Below, piece by piece: positions 1 through 11,315 of a stretch of 64,000 nucleotides of DNA; position 1 is the first letter of the stretch, and the number at the start of each line of letters is the position of its first letter. The translations under genes and the position numbers were made by a program. Origin of the DNA: Vitis vinifera (taxonomy: Eukaryota > Streptophyta > Magnoliopsida > Vitales > Vitaceae). Where the stretch lies: positions 2,617,001 through 2,681,000 of the forward strand of contig NC_081818.1 in the NCBI RefSeq assembly GCF_030704535.1. The letters run 5' to 3'. Under the pieces are notes generated by a model that was not told the origin of the DNA, ran no database searches, and saw nothing but the letters and a program-made list of their open reading frames with translations.

Positions 1-628
1 TTCTAGAATAGCCAACACTTGGTAAGCTTTTGGACTCCTAGGAGACATCCATTAGTTATCTCTTGCGAGCTTTTGACGGGTAATCCAAGGTTAAAGATCA
101 CCTTGAATGGTTAAGGCTTAGTGAGAGGCTTAAACCATTGCAAAGTGCATCAGTGAGAGAATTAAAGTGAAATCTAATTGAAGGAGTCTCTGTATAACAC
201 CGGTTAGAGAATTGACTATAAGTTGAATCTCTAATGCGAGGAAATGAACCAACTCACCGGAGCTATGTCTTTTACATGAGGAACCACCCCAGTGAACCTA
301 AATCTCCAGGGAATGCTTTTCTTCCTAAATTATTCCAAACTTCTGTTATGTTAGTTAGTTTAAGTCTAAACTTTTACCAATCAAAGTTTGTGTTTTACTT
401 CTTAATCTAACCTTGAAATGAAACAAGACCATTTCACTTGGAATTGGTATCATTGATTGCTTGTTAATCATTCCCAGTGAACGACCCTAGAGCCACTATA
501 CTATAGTAGCTTTTTCTTTGCTACCCTACTGTATGGTGTTATAGGTAATAAATTTTGTTGATTACTCCCTCAATCAAGGAGCACCAGCTGAACACAAATC
601 AGCTGAGACACCAATTGGGCACGAATCA
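1..628. mobile_element. End of an LTR-retrotransposon-like element, cut by the window edge
   Basis: This stretch has no counterpart beside the other copies of the flanking repeat. It breaks off at about 628, where sequence typical of the end of element B resumes (compare 23845-23940). It ends in CA and has no open frame of note. It looks like the terminal part of a retroelement inserted into an older copy of element B; its other end lies left of the window. Family not identified. Seen: an abrupt loss of homology inside a repeat. Inferred: an LTR-type insertion. Confidence 0.4.
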
Positions 629-721
629 GTGACTCCGACTTTTCCAAAAATTAATTTTTCACCAAATAAAAGCGAGTCTCGCCGATTGAGTGAGGGCGCA
701 CATGAAAAATACGGGCCCACA
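629..721 (+). mobile_element. Terminal fragment of a second copy of element B (B-prime)
   Basis: Nearly identical to the last ~93 bp of element B (23848-23940), including the GAGTCTCGCCGATTGAGTG-type block and the end GGGCCCACA. It is followed by GATAT at 722-726, the same target-site repeat that follows B at 23941-23945. It is therefore a duplicate of the same insertion, carried along in a segmental duplication. Confidence 0.7.
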
Positions 722-1195
722 GATATAAGAAGCAAATTTTTATTTAATTAAAAATTTTAAATATTTATTTTTAATAAAAAAAATTCTAAATTATAGTTCT
801 CAAACATAAAATTCAAATAACAAGAAAATTTATTCTGCTAGCTTCTATACTTTCCGCTATTACATTCAAAAGTCAAATGCTATCACATAATATGTACGAT
901 AAGCCCATCACCCATTATTCATAATAGCATCACAAATCCATTGATTCTAGCAATCTTTTGAGAAATTAAGCAATGACCACCAACACCATTTGATCCCATA
1001 TTTAGCTCTCATAGATTATTTTCACTTGTTTGTTTCTTCCTCTTCTTCCAAGTACATGCGATGGTCATCCTCTTAAGACAAAAGCTTTGACTAGGATTTT
1101 TATACTTGCAACCTCCCTTATATGAGCAATCAACTCAAATGTTTATTTATGGTTTTTGATAGTGAATTTATTTATGTATTATGAGAGAAAGGGAT
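722..1195. repeat. Duplicated array flank, copy 1
   Basis: Matches 23941-24414 closely. Its distal part (from about 1090) also matches 36270-36370 and 60330-60430, which lie downstream of GLP6 and GLP10. No gene is visible. It is intergenic DNA copied with the GLP units and ends at the GGGAT target site of the solo-LTR-like insertion. Confidence 0.7.
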
Positions 1196-3451
1196 TCTCA
1201 CACCCCAAGACCCACTCCAAGGGCATGACGGTTATTTCACACTTCAAACCCGAAGGCTTACAGTGTAACCTGACCCAAACAATTATCTTGTAATCAGAAA
1301 TTACCAATTACCAATTACCTGTTCAGAGTAGCGGAAGAAAATCTAAAATCCTCAAAATTCAATTTCAAAACTAAAACATCCACTATCCAAAATCCATTGT
1401 CCAAATATTTGCAAACTTAAACAATTCAAGTACTAAAACAAATTTCAAAATCTCCAAAACTCAACTTTGAACTAACATAAAATTTAAAGGATCAATATCC
1501 AAATAGCTTCCAAATACCAAAAGATCCAAATGAACATAACTAATAGTTAAACAAAGTCCAACATAAAATCCTAAGTCAAATCCTAATGATGACCATTCCT
1601 CAGCCTAGCCATCACTCCTCACCCAAATTAAAGGTACCTGAAAAGTAGTCAACAAATAGGAATGAGCTCACAGCCCAATAAGGAACATTAATGCAGTCCA
1701 TGGATTAAATATTTCAAATTCACTTGCAAAATAGGAGATATTGTAATCAATCATTTTCATAAACCTGTGAGTTAATTTTTTTTTTTGCCAATACATTCAA
1801 AATTTCTAACTGTATGCATTTATTTCTGATTCAAACATTTTCATATCAAATTCAGTCAAAACATTCCTATAATTTATTTACTCTGGTCATCACACATCAA
1901 AGGGTGCCCAGTTAGGTGAGACTTTTCAAATGGGTTGCTAGCCTCAAATTGTTCCTTTAAGGTGGACGAAACCAAACACTACTAGTACTAGTAACCTCTA
2001 ATCGAAACCCCAAGAGGCTAGGGTTCAAATCAATTACATTCCCCACCAAGAAATGTAAAGGTCAACTATTATATCCCATTGACAAGGGTCAAAAGTCAAA
2101 AGTCAACTATTATATCCCGTTGATAAGGGTCAAACAAACCAAAGTCAAATATTTATTTCATTTATTCAAATTTACAACATATAATATCTCCACATTTATT
2201 TGTCAAAAACAAATATAAAATTCTAACATACTTTTCATGCAAAACATGTTTGATTTATGCATAAAACGGAATATAACTCAAACATTTTCAAATAATGTAT
2301 ATATATATATATATATAAATTGTTTTAAAAAAAATTAATAACTGCATTAATTTCCCTTACCTCAAATAAGCACTCCAAATCTTGAAAAGTTTGGCCCCAA
2401 AATTTACTTCTCACCTAACATAACAAAAAGGTACTATTAACACTATTGACTATTCATTTAAAATAGGTTTGGGAATCTTAGAATTTATTTATTTATTTAT
2501 TTTTAAGTCAATATTATTATTACAAAAATTATTTTCCAACTTTTTAACCAATAACAATTTATCCTCAATAATTTATTTTTCTTTCCTAAACTAAATTGAA
2601 TTTCCTAAAAATATTTATTTACAATAATCTCTTTCATCACTTTACATAAGAATTTATTTCTTTAATTATTTATTCCAACTTTTCCTAGGACCTACTTCAT
2701 ATTTTAATAAGATTATCCTACAATCCTCAATATATCATTTTTCTTTTCCACCCTCAATATCACAAGTCATTGACTTTTCAACCACATAACCAAACCCACA
2801 CATAGTACGTCTCCATGATCCCCACGTTTCTTTTTAATCACTATTCTGCCACATGTTTTTTTTTTCTATTTATTTATTTCAAAACCTCACTTTCCACATC
2901 TATCCTACCATCTCCAAAACACATCACCCATTAAACATTAAATAAGAAAACATACACTCCACACCCAACGGATCCACACATTCCCATTGCTGTTTATTTA
3001 TTTATTTATTTTAATCCTTAATTCTACGGGGCTTTACGCTGACACAACTATCACACGTCATCCACCACAAAATTAATTATTTTTTTTTTTTAAGAAACAC
3101 AAACCCTAATCTAGATTGGGGTTTCCTACCTAAGGTTAAAAATATAACGAATATATTAAAATAAGATCTAAGAATTAGAAAACAAAAATCTTACCTAGAG
3201 AAATCTGTTCTTCAAACCCTAGATCTGAAAGTCTTATGTCCTCTGGTATTCGTTCAATAGGAATGAAAATTCAGAGAAGAATAGAAAGGATTTTTCCCCT
3301 TTTTTTTTTTTTTCAATTTATACGTAGGGTATTTATTAGGAAAAATTACCTTTTTACCTCTCTTTCATTTTATTAAAATAATTAATTCACTAATATTATT
3401 ATTATTATAAATTTCCTATCTTATCCCTATATAAAATGTCTGGGCATTACA
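1196..3451. mobile_element. Solo-LTR-like insertion E1 (about 2.26 kb)
   Basis: Sister copy of 24415-26698. It is bounded by GGGAT on the left (1191-1195) and a near-copy on the right. The same site is empty downstream of GLP6 (36366-36370) and GLP10 (60426-60430), where AGAAAGGGATGCTTAAC reads through without interruption. It has short inverted ends of the form TGTCATGCCC/GGGCGTTACA and no coding capacity. It contains AT-rich tracts and a TA microsatellite near 2297. Best read as a solo LTR fossil; orientation and superfamily are undetermined. Confidence 0.7.
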
Positions 3452-4076
3452 GGAATGCTTAACAAACACATTTAAACTAAGCTGTTAGGTTGTCTCCAAC
3501 AGTCCCAATCTGTGTCTCCTGGTGAGAAATGAAAAACCTCGGATACCAAAAATGTCAAATTTATTACATACTAGTCCTTAGATTAGTCTATGTTTTATGT
3601 ATACATGAGTAAGCAAATAGGCCTGCAAGTGTTCATATATTGACTTTCTAAGTCTTCATTAATGGATTGAATTTTTCCAATTTTATGTATACATGAGTAA
3701 GCTGTTAGGTTCATCTATTTTTTTTCCACGACTCATACATGCTCTAGAGACTTTAGAGCACTGGGTTTTTTAGAATTATTCCAGGGAAATCTATCAAGCA
3801 ACTGGGACTTATTTTCCAGTTGTTTTTAACAAGTAAAATATCAAAGATTTGGATAAGATTTTTTTAGACAAACACAGGCTAATCCTGGGTATAGTATTGA
3901 GAGATAGAAGTACAGAAAAAGATGCGTAGCAGACAAACTGCTTTATTTTAGTAGTATGGCCAAAGTCCACACCAAAATTACAAAATAAACCCTCTAAATC
4001 ATTATACTTGAAAACAAGCAGACCAATGGTTCATATATAGCTTCTTTATGTATATAGTTTCTTAGTTGTTGTCCCA
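3452..4076 (-). other. 3-prime flank of GLP1 with polyadenylation signal
   Basis: Gene-free interval downstream of GLP1, homologous to the flanks of GLP4, GLP6 and GLP10. An AATAAA signal on the minus strand lies at 3942-3947, about 130 bp past the GLP1 stop. Nothing else recognised. Confidence 0.5.
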
Positions 4077-4855
4077 TCAGAACCGTGACTGAAGGTACTT
4101 AACCACGCTCTTGTCCAACTGGAAGGCCCTTGTGAGAACATCAGGATTGATGGGTGGATCTGATCCAAATACTGCATTGGCTATGGTGATAACACCTGGA
4201 TTTTGGCTGCTCAGAGCAGCGATGGCTACTGCATTAGTCTTCCCAATATTGAATTGGAAGTGAATGAGACCAATAGGAAACACAAAAACATCCCCCTTGT
4301 TGAGGACTTTGCTAATGAGGCGGTTTTCGGTGTTGGATGTGACAAACCCAACGTAGAGGGTTCCCTCCAAGACAGTTAGGATCTCGGTGGCACGAGGGTG
4401 AGTGTGAGGAGGGTTTTGGCCATATGGTTCATAGTCAATACGAACCATGGATATGCCAAGAGTGTTGAGTCCCTTTATTTTGTCAACATTTACGGTAGTG
4501 ACATTTGACCGTACTTGATTTGATGTGTTTCCTGGCTTATCCAGGCCTGAAGAGAAGAAATCCTCGGCCATGGTCAGCTTTGGGTCCTTGCAGAACTTTC
4601 CATTCACAAATACTGCATAAAAAGGGGAAAAAGAAGACAGGTCGTTAGTATCAAACCATATTCATCATATCAATAAAAAGAGTAGTCCTGAAAATAGCTG
4701 TAAGATCAATGAGTTACTATAGAAATACCAGCATCCTTGGGCTCATCAATGGCAACACAGGTGTCCTGCAGTGGGCTTGGATCAGAGGCAGAGGCAAGAG
4801 AGGAAGCCAATGCCATGAGGGCAACAGTTACCAGGAAACTAACACCTTTCTTCAT
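4077..4855 (-). CDS. GLP: Germin-like protein GLP1 (subfamily 1), two exons, intact
   Basis: Predicted secreted apoplastic cupin that binds manganese; family members act as superoxide dismutases or oxalate oxidases or have structural and defence roles. Exon 1 is 4729-4855 and exon 2 is 4077-4612; the 116-bp intron has GT-AG ends in phase 1, giving 220 residues. Start: ATG followed by Lys-Lys-Gly and a hydrophobic signal peptide (about residues 5-23, ASA cleavage region). Cys33 and Cys50 should form the conserved disulfide. N-glycosylation sequons lie at Asn71 and Asn79. Germin box 1 carries His112, His114 and Glu119; box 2 carries His160; a KGD motif is at 148-150. TATA box CTATAAA at 4936-4942, 81 bp upstream of the ATG. 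The 5-prime half of exon 2 ([20 protein letters not shown]) matches GLP8, while the 3-prime half is identical in type to GLP6, so the gene is mosaic. Ends in TGA, with Trp-Asp-Asn-Asn-stop still readable beyond. Confidence 0.95.
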
Positions 4856-4935
4856 TGTTAGAGTAGTATCTCCAACAATCACAAATCTTTGTGTTGAGGT
4901 GAGGGGTGTGAAATTTTGCATGGGAAACATGTCAA

Positions 4936-4942
4936 TTTATAG
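4936..4942 (-). promoter_or_regulatory. TATA box of GLP1
   Basis: CTATAAA on the minus strand within the conserved context CTATAAATTGACATG. The same motif sits 80-95 bp upstream of the ATG in GLP3 (10298-10304), GLP5 (29213-29219), GLP6 (37892-37898), GLP7 (41308-41314), GLP8 (46260-46266), GLP9 (57976-57982) and GLP10 (61802-61808). For GLP12 it falls beyond the window. Confidence 0.6.
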
Positions 4943-5542
4943 ACGAGAGTCCTTGAATTAGTCTTTTGTTTTACTAGTATATCACATGCATAAACTAACC
5001 AAGTCTTCAATGAATACTTCTTTTTTTAAAAGAACTTTCAATGATGAATGGTTCTTCAACAACTACTCGTTAAGTCTTTATCTAGAAGATTGTGTGCAAA
5101 AACTAAACTCCAGTTGTGTTAGACATCTTCAACTTAGTATCAATCAGCATGTAGAGGAAGTGTTTTACAAAATGAAGTGAAAGTAGTCAGGTTGCATTAA
5201 CTAGTAGCATATAACACAGTAGAGCTTTCTGTTTTCCCAGTACGCAAACATTGAAAACCCTTAAAAGTGGTTTATGGACAAGCAAATAGAAGATTGTAGA
5301 GTAGGTGCAGGCTTAGACCAGGCAATAACTCCGGTTCTTCTTTATCTTTCTTTTCGAAATCTTATTGTTAAAGTGAAGATCCTTGAATTCATCTGCAACT
5401 GCCAAATGAATTCAGTAAACCAACCATGGAGTCCCTTGCACTTTGAGAGAATGTTATTAATAAAACCATCCACCTTAGACTTCTAACATCCATTCTTAAT
5501 CTTGGGTGATGCCTAAATTAGTCCTTAAAATACACATTACGA

Positions 5543-5588
5543 AAGCTTTGGGTCCTTGCCGAACTTTTCATAATTCACAAATACTGCA
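5543..5588 (-). pseudogene. GLP exon-2 relic (intron acceptor plus about 14 codons)
   Basis: On the minus strand a TGCAG acceptor is followed by codons for V-F-V-N-Y-E-K-F-G-K-D-P-K-L, which corresponds to the start of GLP exon 2 ([13 protein letters not shown]) with the conserved Cys replaced. Homology stops after that. A copy of the same relic lies at 38517-38564 and a third at 42102-42139, always upstream of an intact GLP. It is the remnant of a lost ancestral GLP unit. Confidence 0.7.
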
Positions 5589-5733
5589 TGAAAAGAAATG
5601 TTTATTAACAGATCCAATTGTGTGCCGTGTCAGTGTTTATTTCCAAGTCTATCTTTTGCTTAGAGTATGCACATAGAGTTTGCCAAAGTCACAATGGTTT
5701 GCCTTTTTCTTTTCCAAAAACATGGAACTGATC

Positions 5734-5736
<3 letters not shown>

Positions 5737-5774
<38 letters not shown>
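5737..5774. repeat. (TC)19 microsatellite
   Basis: Perfect dinucleotide run followed by a short TA run. The paralogous site upstream of GLP6 (38712-38737) has 13 units, so the tract has changed length since duplication. Confidence 0.9.
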
Positions 5775-5777
<3 letters not shown>

Positions 5778-6475
5778 TATATATATGCACTTGACTTAGA
5801 ATGTATGCATTGCCCTGGTCAGTTTTCAAAGCATAGACACTATCATCTCTCTCCCTTTCTGCATTGCCATAGACTGTCAAGGCATAAATGCATAGAAAAT
5901 TATGCACAAATAGAAAACCTCTAGAGGTTTTCCCATTCTTGGAGTGGCCTTCTTTCTTCAATTGCCAAAGTCAAATTCCAGCCGGCTTCTCTAATCTGAA
6001 ATTAATTGCAGTTCATTTTCTTTTATATATATGTAGTGCTAGGCCTGTTCAATTTCGTATAAATAATCCATGCGTTTCAAAATAACCATGTCATTTTTAT
6101 AAGCTTACGTTTTGATTGATATTATTAATTTGGATTATTTATTTTATTTTTTCTAGCAAGTTAAAATTGGAGTCAAAATAATAAATTTTTTTTAATTATA
6201 AACTCTTCTTCTTAAATCATCGGAGTACATTAAAAAACTCTTATTATTAAGAATCTTTGACTTTAAAGTAATATGAAGAATAAATGTCCTCAACTAGTCT
6301 ATGTTTTATGTGTACACGAGTTCATATATTGACTTTCCAAGTCTTCAATGGATTGCATTTTTCTAATTTAAAGGTTGAACCATTCTTTAACAACTACACC
6401 CATTTCTCGTCCTTTTTTCCACAACTCATAATGCTCTAGAGACTTTAGAGTATTGGATTCTATATAATCTTGGGT

Positions 6476-6880
6476 TTTAGTAAACCAACTTAATAACATA
6501 AAGTAATTTAATAACTCAATTTAAGTCATTAGATAAATTAAATATGTTTGATAAAATAGTTTATTGGTATGACTTAAATTAAAAAATGATTAATTTAATC
6601 TTAAATCTACATCTTCATTTTACCTTTTTACCCCTAATACCCAATTCTTTCACAATCTTCTTTACTACTAAATGACATCTACTTTTACCCGACTTCTTTT
6701 ACCTTATAATTTATAAGAATAAAATGTCAATTTGATGATTTAAAATAAGTTTTAAGTTAATTTTATCAAAACAACTTTAATACTTAAAAAGTAATAATTA
6801 AGTAATAAGTTTTAAGTTAACAATTTAAATTCAATATAAGTCATTAAGTAATAAATACTAAGTTTTACCAAACACCCCTT
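6476..6880. mobile_element. MITE-like nonautonomous DNA element
   Basis: About 400 bp, very AT-rich, with imperfect inverted ends: left TTTTAGTAAACCAACTTAAT, right end reading TTTGGTAAAACTTAGT on the other strand. It interrupts a flank that is continuous downstream of GLP6 (36690-36710). The paralogue is at 39600-40022. hAT-like in style, but target duplication not resolved. No coding capacity. Confidence 0.45.
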
Positions 6881-7340
6881 AAACCAATGGACAAGTCATC
6901 TATAGTCAGTCTTGATTATTTCATATTAGAGTTTTGACCTTCAAATATTGTGAAGGACTTGCCTCAACATTCATTTCGTCATCACCCATTCCGCTAGCAG
7001 TATGCTGGAAGTAATTAACGGTAGTTTTTTACAACTAGTTAAGTATGGCTTCTTAATCAAGCAACTGAGATTTGTTATTCAGCTTCTTTTATAAGTGAAA
7101 TCTCAAAGATTTGAATGGGACTCTTAAAGACAAACATAAGCCAATCCCGGATGCAGTATTGAGATAAGAGGCATAGAAAAAGATGCGTAACAGACAAACT
7201 GCTTTATCTTAATATCATGACCAAAGTCTACACCAAAAGAGTTACAAAATAAACCCTCTTAATTATTATACTTGAAAACAAGCAAACCAATGGTTCGTAT
7301 ATAGCTTCTTTATGTATATAGTTTCTTAGCTGTTGTCCCA

Positions 7341-7866
7341 TCAGAACCGTGACTGGAGGTAGTTAACCACGTTCTTGTCCAACTGGAAGGCCCTTGTGAG
7401 AACATCAGGATTGATGGATGGATCTGATCCAAATACTGCATTGGCTATGGTGATTACACCTGGATTTTGGCTGCTCAGGCCAGCAATGGCTACTGCATTA
7501 GTGTGCCCAATGTTGAACTGGAAGTGAATGAGACCCATGGGGAACACGAAAACATCCCCCTTGTTGAGGACTTTGCTAATGAGGCGGTTTTCGGGGTTGG
7601 ATGTGACAAAGCCAACGTAGAGGGTTCCCTCCAAGACAGTTAGGATCTCAGTGGCACGAGGGTGAGTGTGAGGAGGGTTTTGGCCATATAATCATAGTCA
7701 ATACGAACCATGGATATGCCAAGAGTGTTGAGTCCCTTTATTTGTTCAACATTTACGGTAGTGACATTTGAGGCTACTGGATTTGATGTGTTTCCTGGCT
7801 TATCCAGGCCTGAGAAGAAGAAATCCTCAGCCTCAGTCAGCTTTGGGTCCTTGCAGAACTTTCCAT
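7341..7866 (-). pseudogene. GLP: GLP2, broken germin-like gene
   Basis: Most of exon 2 of a GLP. The C-terminal 97 codons are open and carry the second germin box and KGD motif. A 1-bp deletion in the TATGGTTC segment (near 7689) shifts the frame ahead of the HTH metal ligands. The 5-prime end stops abruptly after the codons for K-F-C (about 7866), where it joins DNA homologous to the inside of the MITE-like element at 55496. Exon 1, intron and promoter are gone. The 3-prime half ([26 protein letters not shown]) matches GLP7; the 5-prime half ([16 protein letters not shown]) matches GLP3. Clearly nonfunctional. Confidence 0.93.
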
Positions 7867-8260
7867 TAACTTAAAATATAATTTTATAAAATTAAATCAT
7901 TAAATTGACATATTTAGTCTCATTAATTTTAACTAATATTTATTTTTATTAATTTTAAACAATATATTTATTTATTAAAAAAATCGTATTTAAAATATTT
8001 TACACATATAAGATGACCATAAAATATTTATTATAAAAAAATGAGTCATTGATATGAAATTATAATTGTAAAATATACTCTTATTAGTATGAAAAAAATA
8101 AAGTAAAAGGGATTTGAAATTAAGTTCAAGTTAATTATTTTAACTTATTACTTAAAGTTCAAAGTAATTTTAAATTATAATATTAAGTTATTTTACCAAT
8201 CATATTTAATATATTTAATGACTTAATACAAGTTATTAAGTCATATAATAATGTCAATCA
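7867..8260. mobile_element. Truncated MITE-like element fused to GLP2
   Basis: Homologous to the interior and right end of the element at 55362-55930; its left part was lost at the junction with GLP2 exon 2. AT-rich and noncoding. A few bases (TTAACTTA) are shared at the breakpoint, consistent with a microhomology-mediated deletion. Confidence 0.6.
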
Positions 8261-9425
8261 TTTTTCATGAACCGGTTGTCAATAGCTAGCCAACTACTTG
8301 TGTCTTTCTGGTTCATGTGCGTTACAGTAGTTGAAAAATCCTTGGTAAGTTCTAGGTTGCCTCAGATTGATGAAAATTTGGGATAAATTTAAAGATTTGG
8401 GAAAAATTGGAGATTTTCTGCTATGCTCATTAGGCTTGCCTCAGTTACAAAAGCTTTGACCATCATTCTAATTTAAAGTCTTGAGCTAATGTTCTGGTGA
8501 GAATCAAGAAACCCTTCCCATGAAAAAAATACCAATTAATTAGATAAAGTCTTGAGATTAGCCTATTTTAATTTATATGGTAGGCAGATAGACTTTCTAA
8601 GTCTTCAATGGATAGCATTTTTCCACCGTAAAGATTGAACCATTCTTAAACAACTACACCCATTTCTCATCCTTTTTTCCACAACTCATGCTCTAGACTT
8701 CAGAGTGGATTCTACGTACTCTTCGGGTTTTAGGACTTCTTCCAGGGTAAAGCTAAGGAGTAATCTGTGGACAGACAATATATACTCAGTTTGTGATTAG
8801 TATCATGACCCATTAGACCATTATGAGAAGCTGGGGTCTGAAGTTTGTTCCATGACTGCAAATGTACTTTCCTCCCACTTGTTATCAGCATGGAGTATAT
8901 GAAGAAAACTTCAGATGAAGCAAAACGGCATCTTTCCATTTCTGAAATGTAAGAAGTTGTAGCATTAAGACTTGCCTAATGTTCCTTTTATTTATCAACA
9001 ATTCTGCCATGGCAGTATGCTCGAAGGAACAGTATAGAAGTTTCTGGACAACTAGTTAAGTATTGCTTCTTAGTCAATATGATGCATATCCTGTATATAA
9101 TCAATTGAGCAGCTGGGATTTGTCATCCAGATCTTTTTTACAAGCGAAATCTAGCTCAAAGAGTTGGATAAGATTTTTTGAGACAAAGAAAGAGGCTAAT
9201 CCAGGATATTGTATAGAGATGGAGACAGAAAAAGATGGTTTAACAGACAAACTGCTTTATTTTAATATTAGGACCAAAGTCCACATCCAAAGAGCTACAA
9301 AATAAACCCTCTTACTATGTTATGGTTATGATGAGGGAACATAACAAATGCTTACTTAAAAAACAACTAAGAAAACCAATGGTTCATAGCTTCTAGAGCT
9401 ATATATTTTGCTAGTGGTTGTCCCA
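8261..9425. other. 3-prime flank of GLP3 (beta-type flank)
   Basis: Gene-free. Matches 55931-57103 (GLP9), and its proximal part matches 27807-28340 (GLP5) and 62491-63131 (GLP12). A minus-strand AATAAA is at 9256-9261, about 165 bp past the stop. Short open frames here recur only because the block is duplicated. Confidence 0.55.
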
Positions 9426-10209
9426 CTAGAACCTTGACTGAAGGTAGCTAACCACTTTCTTGTCCAACTGGAAGGCCCTTGTGAGAACATCAGGATTGAT
9501 GGGTGGATCTGATCCAAATACTGCATTGGCTATGGTGATAACACCTGGATTTTGGCTGCTCAGAGCAGCAATGGCTACTGCCTTAGTCTTCCCAACATTG
9601 AATTGGAAGTGAATGAGACCAATAGGAAACACAAAAACATCCCCCTTGTTGAGGACTTTGCTAATGAATCGGTCTTCGGTGTTGGATGTGACAAAGCCAA
9701 CGTAGAGGGTTCCCTCCAAGACAGTTAGGATCTCGGTGGCACGAGGGTGAGTGTGAGGAGGGTTTTGGCCATATGGTTCATAGTCAATACGAACCATGGA
9801 TATGCCAAGAGTGTTGAGTCCCTTTATTTGTTCAACATTTACAGTAGTGACATTTGAGGCTACTGGATTTGATGTGTTTCCTGGCTTATCCAGGCCTGAG
9901 AAGAAGAAATCCTCAGCCTCGGTCAGCTTTGGGTCCTTGCAGAACTTTCCATTCACAAATACTGCATAAGAAGGGATAAAGAAATTAAAGAAAGATCACT
10001 AGTATCAAACCATATTCACCATATCAATAAAAAGAGTAGCTCTGAAAATAGCTATAAGATCAATGAGTTACTAAAGAAATACCAGCATCCTTGGGCTCAT
10101 CAATGGCAACACAGGTGTCCTGCAGTGGGCTTGGATCAGAGGCAGAGGCAAGAGAGGAAACCAATGCCACGAGGGCAACAGTTACCAGGAAACTAACACC
10201 CTTCTTCAT
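9426..10209 (-). CDS. GLP: Germin-like protein GLP3, two exons, intact (beta type)
   Basis: Exon 1 10083-10209, exon 2 9426-9961, 121-bp intron, 220 residues. Signal peptide with the VALVALVSS core and ASA cleavage region. All four metal ligands (His112, His114, Glu119, His160), both Cys and both N-glycosylation sequons are present. Distinguishing residues: [32 protein letters not shown] and KKVVSYLQ. It ends in TAG, not the TGA of alpha copies, followed by Trp-Asp-Asn-His-stop. TATA box at 10298-10304. The replacement of N-R by D-R in the TEDRF segment is private to this copy. Likely an expressed secreted Mn-cupin; enzyme activity cannot be told from sequence. Confidence 0.95.
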
Positions 10210-11284
10210 TGTTAGAGTAGTATCTCCAACAATCACAAATCTTTGTGTTGAGAGCTAGAGGTGAGGGGTGAGAAATTTTGCATGGGAAACATGTCAATTT
10301 ATAGACGAGAGTCCTTGAATTAGTCTTTTGTTTTACTAGTATATGACATGCATAGACTAACCAAGTCTTCAGTGAATAGTTCTTTTTTTTTAACTTTCAA
10401 TGATGAATGGTTCTTCTACAACTACTCCCAGTTGTTTTTTCTTTTCCCGGTTACTTATCTAGAAGATTGTGTGCAAAAACTAAACTCCAGCTGTGTTAGA
10501 CATCTTGAACTCAGTATAAATCTGCTTGTAGAGGAAGTGTCTTACAAAGATCTAGTCTCAGAAGGCTATACCGAAATGAAGTCAAGTATTCAGGTTGCAT
10601 TAATTAGTAGCATATAATACGGCAGAGCTTCTTATTTTCCCAGTACCCAAAATTTGAAAACCCTTAAAAGTGGTTTATGGACAATCAAATAGAAGATTGT
10701 AGAGTAAGTGCAGGCTAAGACTAGACAATAACTCTTGTTCTTCTTTATATTTCTTTTCTAAATCTTGTTGAAGTGAAGATCCTTGAATTCATATGCAACT
10801 GGTAAATGAATTTAGTAAACCAACCAATGACCATGCACTTGAATTAGCATGTATGCATTGCCCTGGTCAGTTTTCAAATCATAGACACGATCATCTCTCT
10901 CCCTTTCTGCATTGCCTTAGTCAATTTTCAAGGCATAAATGCATAGAAAATTATGTACCAATAGAAAACCTCCAGAGGTTTTAGCATTCTTGGAGTCACC
11001 TTCTTTCTTTAATTGCTTCTGATCATCAATTGCCAAAGTCAAATTTTGGGTGCTCCCCATTTGTCTTTTTCAATTTTGTAATTATGTTGAATTGTTTAAT
11101 TAGTACTGATCTAGAAGATTTCCAGCCGGCTTCTCTAATTGGAAATTTCAACATGAGCTTACATTTTGATTTATCTAGCATATTAAGTTGGATGATGTAT
11201 CTAAGAAAATAAAATTACATCATCTAGGAAATAGAAAACCCGAACCTGTGTCAATCTACTATATTTTGATATTATTAATTTGGA

Positions 11285-11315
<31 letters not shown>

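Larger units (their letters stand above)
4943..7340. other. GLP1-GLP2 intergenic region (duplicated as 37899-40452)
   Basis: No gene found. It holds the GLP1 promoter, a 46-bp GLP exon-2 relic, a TC microsatellite and a MITE-like insertion, each listed separately. The rest is AT-rich DNA closely matched upstream of GLP6. The 3-prime flank of GLP2 (7140-7340) carries GATAAA rather than AATAAA at the usual polyadenylation position. Confidence 0.5.

Noticed and set aside
4737-4961. Plus-strand open frame opposite GLP1 exon 1, with similar ones opposite GLP7 and GLP8
   Set aside because: Shadow of the conserved exon 1 on the other strand.
5689-5961. Open frame with a long Arg-Glu repeat
   Set aside because: Translation of the TC microsatellite; changes length with the repeat at the paralogous site.
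8730-8939. Open frame beginning M-E-R-C-R-F, recurring near 56408 and 62346
   Set aside because: It lies in the duplicated 3-prime flank of beta GLPs. Recurrence is explained by block duplication, and frame length and start differ between copies; no domain, and no codon-type conservation evident.
9063-9305. Plus-strand open frame ending in R-T-K-V-H-I-Q-R-A-T-K, also at 28020 and 62769
   Set aside because: Antisense to the GLP 3-prime untranslated region; duplicated along with it. No sign of independent coding.
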